A DNA stretch of 64,000 bases from Rosa chinensis (Eukaryota; Streptophyta; Magnoliopsida; Rosales; Rosaceae), in the NCBI RefSeq assembly GCF_002994745.2, contig NC_037088.1, positions 65,800,397 through 65,864,396 on the forward strand, written 5' to 3'. The notes beneath the pieces were generated by a model. It ran no database searches and was not told the origin of the DNA. It worked only from the letters and a program-made list of their open reading frames with translations. The position numbers were made by a program, and so were the translations under genes. Shown here in pieces: positions 36,769-47,268 of this stretch. Within the stretch, counting starts at the first letter, position 1; every line of letters begins with the position of its first letter.

Positions 36769-37796
36769 GGAGGGAGGAAGTTTGGGGGAGAAGAAGATGA
36801 GGTCTGCAAATTTCTAGGGTTTCGAATTTGCAGGTGGCTTTGTTAGAGCCGGACAGGTTGATATTAATATTTCATACCTTTTCTGCAACGCTGGAAAATC
36901 ATTATCATGTATTTATTTTTGGTGTATCTCATTCAAATTTCAAGTTTGGGTTTTTTTGGGCCATCATCTCATGGAGACTCTGGGCCGCTAGATAATCACG
37001 AAGAAGAAACCTCATTCACTAGTCCCAAGCTTCAAGTGGAGGAAAATAACTACTATTTCTCTTCTTCACTTCACGGATAATGCAAGTAATTCAACACTTA
37101 ATATGGAATTTCAGGTCTTCATATTATGGTGCTGGTGATAAAAAAGATTATTGTATCCAAAACTCACGAACATTCCTAGCGGGGGTGTAAAAGAACATAA
37201 AAGTGGTAGTTATAAACGTAATGGATGAATAAGGCTTGAATTCTAACCACAATAGTCGCCATTTTTTTTTTTTGAGTTGTAAGTACTATTAACCGGAAGT
37301 TACTTACTAAACCTATAAGAAATTAGGGTTGGGGTTTTTGCAGTTTTCGGTAAGCAAAATATTGTCTTGGTCTCAAGTTTCTAATCATAAAGCAAATGAG
37401 TTACTTCTTAGTGTGGTGATATCAGACTATCTCACTGTCAGTCTTCATTTTATTGATGAGAGGTTCGTCTTATATAGAAAATCAAATGTTGCATAAAAGG
37501 ATAAAAATAAAATAAACTCTACAATTACTGGAAACTAAGTATATAGAATAAGATTCAATCTTCATTTTGTAGCAAACATACACACACATCTTCACTGTAA
37601 AAAAAAAAAAAAAAAAAAAAAACATTGTTGAAAGAAAAGATACATTGTGATGCCTTCCACTTCATCTTAAACTAGCACTTCAAACTGGTTCACAACCTTA
37701 TGGCTCTTATTGCTACTACTGTAAATATAACACCTTTCCAGCAAATAAGATATTGCTCATTTATTTGACTAACTAATCAAAAAGAAAATCTTTTAG
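36769..37796. other. PDV1 promoter side and PHT1 3' side
   Basis: PDV1 leader and promoter at the left. A scrap of the GCACCGA MITE family lies near 37080, and an A24 run at 37599-37622. Just before the PHT1 stop, an AATAAGATATTGCTCA segment (about 37745) recurs after the second PHT1 gene (about 42166), showing that the duplication included the 3' flank. Confidence 0.6.
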
Positions 37797-39368
37797 CTAC
37801 TTAGACACCGGTGCATCCATATGTATTCCATTTTCGCCGCCGTTGTCACCATCTTCGCCGGAGATCTCCTCCAAGGACCGCCCTTTGGTCTCGGTGACCA
37901 TGAACGTGAAACAAAACCCTAACATGTTGGTAAACGCCAAAATCATCATAGCCTTTTTAATCGACTTGGCTTTTCCATCCAAAGTTATGTCTTGTATACC
38001 AAATGCACCGATCATCGCCCCAGCCTTCCCGGACGCTGCACTTATCGCATGGCACGTGGACCTCACCCTCGTCGGAAACAGCTCGGCTGGAAGCACGAAA
38101 GTTGTGCTGTTCGGACCAAAGTTGGCGAAAAAAAATGTCAGACCATACAGAGTTGCGAATATTGCTGGGTGATCTTTTAGCCACGCGTATTTGAACCCAA
38201 TGATAAGCATGAACACAGACATCATGAAGAACCCGACGAGTTGGATCCTGAATCGTCCGAGCTTTTCGATGAAAGCCACTGTGAACCAGTAACCAGGGAA
38301 TGTCCCTAGTAACGCAACCACAAACATGGCCCTAGAGGTTTGGAAGACTTCCATAAGAGCGTTGACCTTTTTAGGTGGGTCAGTCAAACCCATCGCAGGG
38401 AAAATGTCCTTTTGAGTCAAGTTTTGGCTGTAAAACGCAATGTCCAATAAGAACCAAGTCGTCATCGTTCCAATGAGATGTTTCCCGTGCCGCCTGAAGA
38501 ACTCTCCGGAGAGCAAAGTGTACTCGTTTGCCGCTTTGAACTGCGCCACCTTGTCCTGCTCGGCTGTGATTTCGATCTCCAAAACATTGCCCATATCGCT
38601 CGCGGCTTGCTTGGCGTTTCCTTCGATCAAGGCCGTGTAGCGCGCCGTTTCGGGCATTTTCATGCGCCAGTAGAACGTGACAATGGCTGGCAGAGCCCCG
38701 ATCATAAGGACAATCCTCCACAAGAAGTCCGCCTCCGGTTGAGTGGATAACACGTCAGAATAGTCTTTAGGGTTTGCATCGAATGCTGGTGCTGGGTAAC
38801 GACTAAGGAAGATTGCCGAGAGTGTCATGGAAACCAAACCGGCAAAGATAATCCCCACGCCTTGCATCGCGAACACCGCCGCTATGAAAGCGCCGCGTGT
38901 TGATTTGTTGGCATATTCCGACATGATTGTGGCGGAGAGGGGATAATCTCCGCCAATGCCGAATCCAAGCCAAAACCTAAAGAAACAAAGGGTTGTCATT
39001 ACGGCGCTTGGTGTGGACCCGAAGGAGAGGCCGGAGCAAATGGCGCAGAAGACCATCATGATGAGGGTGATGCCGTACACTCTCTTGCGGCCAAGCTTGT
39101 CCCCAAGGTAGCCGAAGAATAGTTGGCCCGATAGGGTTCCGACTAGGGCAACTCCGGTCACCAAGTTGTTGATGTTTTGGGGAAGCTTTCCGGGGGCTCC
39201 TGTTTTGGGGTCGTAGTAGTAAAGCCGGCCTAGGAGCTTAGAAACGGTGGAGATGCAGAAGAGGTCATAGGCGTCGGTAAAGAAGCCCATTCCGGCTATG
39301 ACAATGGCTGTCATGTGGTACCATTGCGTTCGAGCATTGTCCAGAGCATCCAGTACGGCTATGGCCAT
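37797..39368 (-). CDS. PHT1: High-affinity inorganic phosphate transporter, PHT1 family (copy A)
   Basis: Single exon, 523 residues, the usual PHT1 length. It is a plasma-membrane H+/phosphate symporter of the major facilitator superfamily with about 12 membrane helices. The start [20 protein letters not shown] is the family N-terminus. The PHT1 signature [17 protein letters not shown] lies at about 139-155, and the MFS loop motif ([11 protein letters not shown]) at about 89-99. The cytosolic central loop ([17 protein letters not shown]) and the late [16 protein letters not shown] motif are intact. No stop or frameshift. It lies about 2.9 kb downstream of the paralog at 42227-43822 in the same orientation. 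A PHR1-type site lies 215 bp upstream of the ATG, so phosphate-starvation induction is likely. Confidence 0.97.
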   Translation of the reverse strand: MAIAVLDALDNARTQWYHMTAIVIAGMGFFTDAYDLFCISTVSKLLGRLYYYDPKTGAPGKLPQNINNLVTGVALVGTLSGQLFFGYLGDKLGRKRVYGITLIMMVFCAICSGLSFGSTPSAVMTTLCFFRFWLGFGIGGDYPLSATIMSEYANKSTRGAFIAAVFAMQGVGIIFAGLVSMTLSAIFLSRYPAPAFDANPKDYSDVLSTQPEADFLWRIVLMIGALPAIVTFYWRMKMPETARYTALIEGNAKQAASDMGNVLEIEITAEQDKVAQFKAANEYTLLSGEFFRRHGKHLIGTMTTWFLLDIAFYSQNLTQKDIFPAMGLTDPPKKVNALMEVFQTSRAMFVVALLGTFPGYWFTVAFIEKLGRFRIQLVGFFMMSVFMLIIGFKYAWLKDHPAIFATLYGLTFFFANFGPNSTTFVLPAELFPTRVRSTCHAISAASGKAGAMIGAFGIQDITLDGKAKSIKKAMMILAFTNMLGFCFTFMVTETKGRSLEEISGEDGDNGGENGIHMDAPVSK

Positions 39369-40363
39369 CTTGCTTTGCTTTGCTTGCTTGCTGCCTTAGA
39401 CACTAATTTGTTCTGTACTGGTTTCCTGTCTAGCTTAATTAGCTCATGATTTCATATAAGGTACATCGTTTAGAAATGACCCGATCATATATATAGCTAA
39501 TACAACAAGGGACGTTTATACCTAAGTTTTGTGGGAATACAACAAGAACATCACATAAGGTAGACGGGTATCTAGCTATCAAGCATATCCTGCAAACATA
39601 TACTCTGTTCTTATGACCTAATAAGTTGATAACTAATTAACTTTTAGCTAGCTATCTACAACATACGTACACACGTAATTACGTATATATAAGCTCTGTT
39701 TGTCTTTGTAACTTCTTTTACAAATTGCAAAGGGTAAGATAATTGGTTTCCGGTAGGTCTAACAAATTATTGGTGCATGGTTGAGACATACAAGGAGCTC
39801 GGTTTCATTTCTATCATTCAAGACAAACACATCAGTTTCTGGGTTTTGTCTGCATGCTTTGGCTGTTAATTTTGGCCCACTAATCTACTAATGAAGCTGG
39901 AAGTTTTGGTTTTAGAGGGTTACTATCATGGTATGGTAATCAACTACAATGAAGTTCTAATTGTGTACGTATAATCAACCTTACAGCTCTGACCCCCTCG
40001 GTGATATTTTCACTCATGGAAGTTCTTGGGTTTGACAACCTGTAGGTACAATGTCTCGATTGGTATTTCGGTCGAATATGCTGTAATTTACATCGGTCAT
40101 TTAAACCTAGGTTCCATCCAGAAGATCCAACCAAGTTTATAATCATGTGTCCTTTGATGGTTCCAAGAGACGGGAATAGCTTCATTTGATTTGAACTGAT
40201 TATGTTCGACCTATTCGGAATGTCACAGAAGATCAAGGCCATCAAATCAATATGGATTGTCACATAAGATCGAGATCAAGGTCATAATATCTGAGACCAT
40301 ATTAAAACAATAAAACCTCTCTCCATTTTCGAATAGAAAGTATGCGTACTTTGTCATGTCCGA
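39369..40363. other. PHT1 copy A promoter region
   Basis: About 450-500 bp upstream of the ATG can be aligned by eye with the copy B promoter (for example GACGTTTATACCTA near 39510 and 43947; CAGTTTCTGGGT near 39833 and 44280). Further out the two diverge. No gene. Confidence 0.7.
39583..39590. promoter_or_regulatory. P1BS (PHR1-binding) site of PHT1 copy A
   Basis: GCATATCC fits GNATATNC, the site bound by PHR1-type MYB factors in phosphate-starvation promoters. It is 215 bp before the start codon, upstream of a TATA-like run (39487-39494, TATATATA on either strand). The surrounding block is conserved at copy B. Confidence 0.75.
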
Positions 40364-41463
40364 AAATGCAATGAGATATATATAATTGTTTTATTTTTAT
40401 TTTTAGGAATAGATAATTTCATTGCTTATCCGCAGTCAGAGGGCACGTACATCATATGCTGTATGCTGTCTGACACTAAATAAAACCAAGATAGTCTAAG
40501 CTACCAATCAAATGACAGGTAACCCTCATTGTAAACAAAATGAGCACAATTTTGAGACCTAGCCATATGAACACAAATCCAACACTACCTAAACTCTTGC
40601 CAGAGCAATCCTAATGGCCTAGAGACCTCAATTAGTGTACAATTAGAGAAGCCAACACTACCTAAACCCTTGCCAGAGCAACCCTAATGGCCTAGAGACC
40701 TCAATTAGTGTACAATTAGAGAAGCTGAACTTAAATAGCAAAAGACTAGAATCCAAATGCTAGGTACTGAGAAACAGGAAATTGAGAACTTCCTTTTACC
40801 CTTGACAGCAGAGCGCGCAAAAGACCAAGTAAAAGGGTGAAATCCAGACCCATGGATAGAGCTGGCCCACCAAATGGGTGAAATGGGCCTAAAGACAACC
40901 CAAAATCCAGGTAACCCAGACTGATCTGGACACCAGTTGCAGCAGCCCATCGGGCGGCGTCGTCTTCGACCTTCCCAGCCACCAACTCCGCGGCCCACAA
41001 TCTCCTTGAGAGTTGAAACATCTCCGCCAGCCCCAGCAATAGCAGACCATCCCATCTGCCGGGTTTCCAACCAACGCCACCATCTTCATAACTGTCAGCA
41101 CTTCCAGCGCCATCTCAACTCTGCACATCCACCATAGCCACCAAATCCCGAACCAACTACCGTTTAGAAATTGAGGACATTGCCGGAGACGCTCACGCTT
41201 AGGCCGCAGCCAGAAGTCGCCCAGCCCAATCATCGCCATCCACCGCAGCAAATTAAGGCTTGAAAATGGTAGGCGGCGGAGCAGCCTCCGCCGTGCTTGG
41301 TAGCTGGAGGGACCACTGGTGGGGAGGCGCTGAGGGCTCCCATCGGTGACGCCTGGTGTCGGCGGCGCTTAGGTGTCGAGAGTTTTCGCTCTCGCTAGGG
41401 TTTCTCATGGCTTACGCTTGATTGCTCATTTTCTGAATATCGAAATGCAATGAGATATAATTG
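40364..41463 (-). mobile_element. Reverse-oriented non-autonomous non-LTR retroelement between the PHT1 paralogs
   Basis: AAATGCAATGAGATATA...ATTG lies at 40364-40387 and again at 41443-41463, differing by one TA slip; these are the target duplications. Read on the minus strand, the element starts near 41442 with a GC-rich body and ends at about 40388 with AATGAAATTATCTATTCC then an A-rich TAAAAATAAAAATAAAA tail. ORFs inside (for example 40705-41070) show no retroelement domains. It interrupts the intergenic DNA between the phosphate transporters, so it postdates or accompanied their duplication. Confidence 0.8.
40579..40724. repeat. 73-bp tandem duplication inside the retroelement
   Basis: Units 40579-40651 and 40652-40724 differ at about two positions; each starts CCAACACTACCTAAAC and ends ACAATTAGAGAAG. 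Confidence 0.93.
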
Positions 41464-42226
41464 CTCATTTTCTGATATCGCCTAACTCATTTAATAATTG
41501 GACTATATTGTTTTGGGAGAGTGGATGTATGCATTATTCTAAGTTGTGGGAGTTTATATAAAAATTAAGAAATGGTAATGATACTCCGAAAAAGTAACTT
41601 GCACTCCTTTGTTGGTGTTTAGAAAAACTAGAGCTCAAATGATCACATTCCACTTCCTTGTATGTACATTGTCCCCAAAAGAAAAAATCATTCAACTTTA
41701 ATTTTAAAAATTTACTTTTTGATACTTTTCAAACTATTTCAATGTCGTTCAAAATTAAAACCTCAATCTAATTTTTGTTAAGTGTTAATGTGGAAGACTT
41801 GTTACAAAAACTTTATTTTTTGAAATTAAGGAAATAAACATTGACTTTTGATTGCATAATGACATAAGAAAAAAAAACGTAATAACAACTTCCTAGCAAG
41901 TTCCTATTAAAAAAGGCCGTAGTGGTAGTTCTGATACAGAAGTACATGTATCAGAGAAAATAAGATATATTGGCAGTTTCGGATAAGTAATAATTTACAC
42001 TCATTACAGTTCAAGGACATAATTAATTAATGACATAGTCGATCAGCTCTGACGTGAGAACGATTGACATGCACCATGCATGTATGGTAACATTCTGGAA
42101 ATATTTATAAAACTCTGAGCTCTTATTGGTAGTTCCAGAAATACATATGTATATATTAGAGCAAAATAAGATATTGCTCACTTATTCGATTACCCTAATA
42201 TAGAAAATACTAAAACCCTTCCCTAC
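41464..42226. other. Intergenic and PHT1 copy B 3' side
   Basis: A second copy of ATTGCTCATTTTCTGA-ATCG directly follows the retroelement duplication, a local repeat. The rest is AT-rich with no gene. The last 60 bases resemble the copy A 3' flank. Confidence 0.5.
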
Positions 42227-43822
42227 CTAGCTGGTCACCGGTTTAGGGGTCATTTGTGCTTCATATTGGCTTCCGGTGACGCCATTGCTACCATTGCCGC
42301 CATCCTCTCCAGAGATCTCCTCCAAGGACCTGCCTTTGGTCTCGGTGACCAAGAACGTGAAGAAAAACCCTAACATGTTGCTGAACGCCAGGAACAACAT
42401 AGCCTTCCTAATTTTGTTCTGGTTTGCATCCAAAGTATAGGTTTGCACCCCAAATGCACCAACCATCGCACCTGCCTTCCCGCACGCCGCGCTTATCGCG
42501 TGACACGTGGACCTCACCCGGGTAGGGAACAGCTCGGCGGGAAGCACAAACGTGGTGCTGTTGGGGCCAAAGTTGGCGAAGAAAAATGTCAAACCGTATA
42601 GAATGGCAAACCAGTACTTGTGGCCCTTGAGTTCAACATACTTGACCCCTATGATGAACATGAACAAGGACATCATAAAAAACCCGATGAGTTGGATTTT
42701 GAACCGTCCGAGCTTCTCAATGAGGAGGACGGTGACCCAGTAACCCGGAAAAGTTCCGAACATTGCAACTATAAACATGGCTTTGGAGGTTTGGAAGACT
42801 TCCATAAGAGCATTGACATTTTCAGCTTTGTCAGTGAGACCCATAAGAGGGAAGATATCCTTCTGAGTAAGGTTTTGGCTGTAGAATGCAATGTCCAACA
42901 AGAACCAAGTAGTCGTTGTTCCGATGAGATGCTTCCCGTGCCGCCTTAAGAACTCTCCGGAGAGCAAAGTGTACTCGTTTGCTGCTTTGAACTGCGCCAC
43001 CTTGTCCTGTTCGGCTTGGATTTCAATCTCCAGGACCTGACCCATGTCAGTCGCTGCTTGCTTGGCGTTGCCTTCGATCAACGCCGTGTAACGCGCCGTT
43101 TCCGGCATTTTCATCCTCCAGTAAAACGTGACAATAGCAGGCAAAGCCCCGATCATTAGTACAATCCTCCACATGTAGTCGGCCTCCGGCTGCGTGGAGA
43201 ACACGTCAGAATACTCTACAGGGGGTTTTGTTTTGAATGCAGGAGCGTCGCAGTAGTGGAGGAAGAGTGCTGAGAGTGTCATGGAAACCAAACCCGCAAA
43301 GATAATCCCTACTCCTTGCATGGCAAACACGGCCGCTATAAAAGCACCACGTGTTGATTTGTTGGCATATTCCGACATGATGGTGGCGGAGAGGGGATAA
43401 TCTCCTCCGATGCCAAAACCAAGCCAAAACCTAAAGAAACAAAGGGTTGTCATCACGGAACCCGCTGTAGACCCGAAGGATAGGCCGGAGCAAATGGCGC
43501 AGATGACCATCATGATGAGGGTGATGCCGTACACTTTCTTGCGGCCAAGCTTGTCTCCAAGGTAGCCAAAGAATAGTTGGCCCGATAGGGTTCCGACTAG
43601 GGCAACTCCGGTCACCAAGTTGTTGACGCTTACGGGGAGCTTTCCGGGCTTTCCGGTACTGGGGTCATAATAGTACAGTCGGCCGAGGAGTTTTGAAACG
43701 GTGGATATGCAGAAGAGGTCATAGGCGTCGGTGAAGAAGCCCATTCCGGCAATGACAATGGCCGTCATGTGGTACCATTGTGTTCGAGCAGTATCCAAAG
43801 CATTCAACACGGCAATCGCCAT
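42227..43822 (-). CDS. PHT1: High-affinity inorganic phosphate transporter, PHT1 family (copy B)
   Basis: Single exon, 531 residues, a clear tandem paralog of copy A (very similar throughout, same start [20 protein letters not shown]). The [17 protein letters not shown] signature, MFS loop motif [11 protein letters not shown] and [16 protein letters not shown] are intact. Differences cluster in the first extracellular loop, the [20 protein letters not shown] loop, the seventh-to-eighth helix region and the C-terminal tail, which is longer here (ends MTPKPVTS). It is a plasma-membrane proton-coupled phosphate importer, probably of root epidermis or vascular tissue. Two adjacent PHR1-type sites lie about 180 bp upstream, against one at copy A, so its response to phosphate starvation may be stronger. 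No sign of decay. Confidence 0.97.
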   Translation of the reverse strand: MAIAVLNALDTARTQWYHMTAIVIAGMGFFTDAYDLFCISTVSKLLGRLYYYDPSTGKPGKLPVSVNNLVTGVALVGTLSGQLFFGYLGDKLGRKKVYGITLIMMVICAICSGLSFGSTAGSVMTTLCFFRFWLGFGIGGDYPLSATIMSEYANKSTRGAFIAAVFAMQGVGIIFAGLVSMTLSALFLHYCDAPAFKTKPPVEYSDVFSTQPEADYMWRIVLMIGALPAIVTFYWRMKMPETARYTALIEGNAKQAATDMGQVLEIEIQAEQDKVAQFKAANEYTLLSGEFLRRHGKHLIGTTTTWFLLDIAFYSQNLTQKDIFPLMGLTDKAENVNALMEVFQTSKAMFIVAMFGTFPGYWVTVLLIEKLGRFKIQLIGFFMMSLFMFIIGVKYVELKGHKYWFAILYGLTFFFANFGPNSTTFVLPAELFPTRVRSTCHAISAACGKAGAMVGAFGVQTYTLDANQNKIRKAMLFLAFSNMLGFFFTFLVTETKGRSLEEISGEDGGNGSNGVTGSQYEAQMTPKPVTS

Positions 43823-44760
43823 CTTGCTCTAGCTTGGTGCCTAGAATTCTAGTCTGTTTTGTGTTTATTATATCATTGGTTTAGCTCCTGACTATATATA
43901 TTGTAGGAAGTGATTATGGATCATTATCAGCTAAAACAACGTAGGACGTTTATACCTATGCTTCGGGGGACCTACAAGAAAATCACAAAGGGTATCCCAT
44001 CAAGGATATGCTGTGCATATACTTTGTGGGTGATTAGAAGCCTTATATTATGGTCTAATAAGTTAGTAACACTATCTTGTTCCCTCAAATACAAATACAA
44101 TATATTAGGTGACAGCTAGCTATTTTACTATAGCTACAGATTGACCTTAACATTTCTCTGTTGACAAGGGTAGTGTAATAAAAGGTTATTAATTGGTCAA
44201 TCAATTAAATTAATTGGATGGTGGTGACATACTAGGAGATGGAGTTTTATCTCGATCTTATTAGACAAACATATCGATCAGTTTCTGGGTCTTGTTTGTA
44301 TCCTAGCAGTTAATATTAATTGGTCGAACCCCGGAATAACTTTAGGGTTTAGAAGCTAGCTTTCCTTTAGTTAAAATCATTTTTTGTTTCCTCCTAGTTT
44401 TGGCATTGGGTAGCTATCTTTACATCACAGGGTAAGGTTTAATCGACCTTAATATGTCAATATGAGTTTCATTTCGGAGATTCTTGTTGTGACAAGGTCT
44501 TGTCTTGTACGTATTTTGCTCTTAATATTTTGGTCGAATATGCTTAATATATTTGCATATATCATTTAAACCTTAGTCTCATCCCCAAAGAGCAAAGGTC
44601 ATATTCCTTCAAACTGATATTGGAGTTCTAATTTGAGCACTATGGACCTTTCACACTTCGTTGTCGTACGAAGTAAGGTCAATTAACTAAATAAGTAAGT
44701 GATTTTGATGCCTAATTCGGCTTTGAAATTTGTTAGGGCATTATCAATTTCTAGGGATGG
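43823..44760. other. PHT1 copy B promoter and upstream region
   Basis: Aligned with the copy A promoter over roughly the first 450-500 bp. The remainder is AT-rich with no gene. Confidence 0.6.
44004..44022. promoter_or_regulatory. Paired P1BS sites of PHT1 copy B
   Basis: GGATATGC (44004-44011) and GCATATAC (44015-44022) both fit GNATATNC, with start positions 11 bp apart, i.e. about one helical turn. They are about 180-200 bp before the start codon and upstream of a TATA-like CTATATATA (43892-43900). Confidence 0.8.
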
Positions 44761-45050
44761 TTGCCAACATAGATTGGTTCAGTTTGTAAGGTTGGGGCTA
44801 ACAGATGGTGACACCCTACTAGTTTTCAAGTCCCATTGCCAGCAATCTTGTGTTTGGTGAGTAATCTGTAAAATTTCTTTGTAAATCTTAGGTAGGATAG
44901 GAGGGGAAGGTGCTTTGGAGAGGATCCTGATCCTATTTGCATACGTCATTCCTGATAAAGATTTGGGGTTTGTTCTGAGCCTCCGACCTTGGTAGTGGCG
45001 GTAGTCTCTTTCTCTCCTAAACTTTTATGTAACCAAAAAAAAAAAAAAAA
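44761..45050 (+). mobile_element. tRNA-derived SINE, about 290 bp
   Basis: The head has A-box-like TTGGTTCAGTTTGTAAGG and B-box-like TTTTCAAGTCCC at tRNA-like spacing, with ACACCCTA between, as in plant SINEs. The 3' end is a 17-A tail (45034-45050). It is flanked by CTAGGGATGG (44751-44760) and CTAGGGAAGG (45051-45060), a 10-bp duplication with one mismatch. Confidence 0.72.
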
Positions 45051-46147
45051 CTAGGGAAGGCCTAAATAGCCATCTGGCTTACACTTCTGCCTTGCTTTGG
45101 GCTTTAATGAAATGACATCCCTAAATAGCCCAAATGGAAAATAGTGTCAATGTCAGACATATAGAACTACCAGAACCGAATGATGAGTGAGAGTAGGCTG
45201 AAGGGTAGGCTGAAGGTCCATAATGTAGTACTGTAATGACATAACATGTATAGAAACTGAAGCCCAGAACCAAAGGGCGAGTGAGACTAGGCCGAAGGTC
45301 CACACTGTAGTACTGATGCCAAAAAAGGGGACACACACTCAATATTTTGATCTCAACCATTGATATTAAATCGAAGAATACACAACTACTAATTTCCAAG
45401 TCACGTAGTGATCGGCTAAGAATCATCCCTAAATGTGACATATAACAACCTTATAATTTAGTGAATGCTTGTACACGGTGAATCATGACTAGACCAACTT
45501 CATATAAACATAGAATTAATCCTATTTGCTTGTCTATTTAGTCGACACAGAGTCATGCCACCTGTCAGTCTATCACACACAATCGAAATTTCTAGAAAAA
45601 GGCCAATCTCCCCTGATGTAGGATTTTCTCATACCAAAACACGGCTACGTTTGCATCCACTAATTCAGGAACTCCATCTTTACGGGGTTTGCATTAATGA
45701 TTAATCAAAATCTCAACTAGACCTTTCAAACTTGACCTCTTGCTTCTGACCAAACTTTTAAACAATAAAATAAAAACTCAAAACATAGACCTTTCTAAAA
45801 TGATAATAATAAAAAATCCAACCTAGGCTTTTTGAAATTAAAAAAAAAAACTATCTGGTGTGGTAAGGTTGGTCGACCAGCTTAACATTTTGTCCAGCGT
45901 GAGTCCTAACTTCCATCAATTTGTAGCCAGCAGATTTGAAGGCATTTGGGTTAGTGTCTCTGCGACGGGAGATTAGTCTGATTTTGTTAAGATATCCTTG
46001 TAGATCTCGGTTTGAATATTATCCGAGTGAATGTGTTATTAACTAACTAACATCACCGAGGTGGTTTGTTACCTCATCCCTGATGAAAAAATATATTCGC
46101 GCATCTCAGGTTCAATAATGGGTGGGTGTGTATTACTAATTCGCTAA
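45051..46147. other. Intergenic, nothing recognised
   Basis: AGGCTGAAGGT-like phrases recur locally near 45194-45210 and 45290. No supported gene, tRNA or transposon ends. Confidence 0.5.
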
Positions 46148-46596
46148 GAGCATCTTTAGCAGACCCTCTATTTTGGCTACTAAGCTATTTTGGAGAGCGT
46201 GTTTAGTTTTTTTTTATCTATTTTAGCAGTTGCACCAAACTCCTAAGTGACTTTTCATTATAACTTTTAGCTATCTTGCTCTTAAATATAGAGAGCGAGA
46301 TGAGACTCTCTATAATTTAAAACATTCATTTTAAGTTATTTTATGTAATTTATAAATATATTTAAATTATTTATCTTGCTCTCTATAATTTAAAACATTC
46401 ATTTTAAGTTATTTTATGTAATTTATAAATACATTTAAACTATTTATTATTCATTTAAAAAATAATATAAATTCAAAACAAACTATAATAGATAGTATTG
46501 ATGCAGATGTATTTCTGAAGTGGCTAACTAAAATGACTTTTTAGTTACTTTAGCTAAAATTTAACGCAAAAATGACTAACATTACTAAAAATACTC
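46148..46596. mobile_element. Tourist-like MITE 1, 449 bp, with internal 73-bp duplication
   Basis: The left end is GAGCATCTTTAGCAGA; the right end read inward is GAGTATTTTTAGTAAT. TAA flanks both sides (46145-46147 and 46597-46599), the PIF/Harbinger target type. Bases 46306-46378 and 46379-46451 are a near-perfect internal tandem duplication of 73 bp. Confidence 0.75.
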
Positions 46597-46599
46597 TAA

Positions 46600-46933
46600 G
46601 AGCATCTCCAACAGTAGAATTTATTTTTTAGTTAAATTTAGCTAAACTTGTGAAATATAGCTATTGATTTAACAATGTTGCTCCATCAATGATAGCTATT
46701 TGTAAGTGATATATTATGTTTCATCAAATCGTAAACTGACATGTGGACAAAAGAGGAGAGAGAAATATAACTTTTGCTTTAGCTATGTAGGATTCTCTAA
46801 CTAAATATAGCTAGCCAATTTAGCTAAAGTTAAATATAGCTAAGCTATAGCTAGTCTGTTGGAGTTGAATTTAGCTTCAAACATAGTTAAATATAGCTAA
46901 AAATTAAATTTAGCTACTCCGTTGGAGATGCTC
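46600..46933. mobile_element. Tourist-like MITE 2, 334 bp, sharing TAA with MITE 1
   Basis: Perfect 13-bp ends GAGCATCTCCAAC in inverted orientation, with weaker similarity continuing inward (AAATTTAGC). TAA lies at 46597-46599 and 46934-46936; the left TAA is also the right TAA of MITE 1, so one element landed beside the other. Confidence 0.85.
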
Positions 46934-46958
46934 TAACAAGCTATCTCACTCGATCAGA

Positions 46959-46990
<32 letters not shown>
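46959..46990. repeat. (AAT)n microsatellite
   Basis: About ten AAT units, 280 bp before the MTM1-like start codon. Confidence 0.9.
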
Positions 46991-46992
<2 letters not shown>

Positions 46993-47127
46993 GGTTAATG
47001 GGGAAAATATATATTCCGTAGGTTTTAGGTGAAATAGTCTCTTCAAGAAGCGCGAACAAACGTGGCCCTCAGAATCACACACAGAAGCTGTCTGATTCGC
47101 CTTTCCCTATCCGTCGCTCTGTTTCAG

Positions 47128-47232
47128 GTAAACCCTAACCTCTCTCTCTCTCTCTCTCTTCTCCTCCACCAATCGGCGGGCAAACTTTTTTTTTTTTTTT
47201 TTGCTTTCCAAAAATAACCGGTTTATTTTTAG
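47128..47232 (+). other. 5'-UTR intron of the MTM1-like gene
   Basis: Donor CAG|GTAAAC at 47127/47128, acceptor TTTTTAG at 47232. It contains an AACCCTAACC telo-box-like motif, a (CT)n run and a T17 run. The start codon follows 36 bases later. Confidence 0.6.
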
Positions 47233-47268
47233 GTCGGCGTGATCGGAATATTCTAGAGCCGAGCGAAC

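Noticed and set aside
12170..41410. Idea that the GC-rich blocks at 12, 17 and 41 kb are host genes
   Set aside because: Target duplications, A-rich ends and lack of conserved ORFs fit retroelements better.
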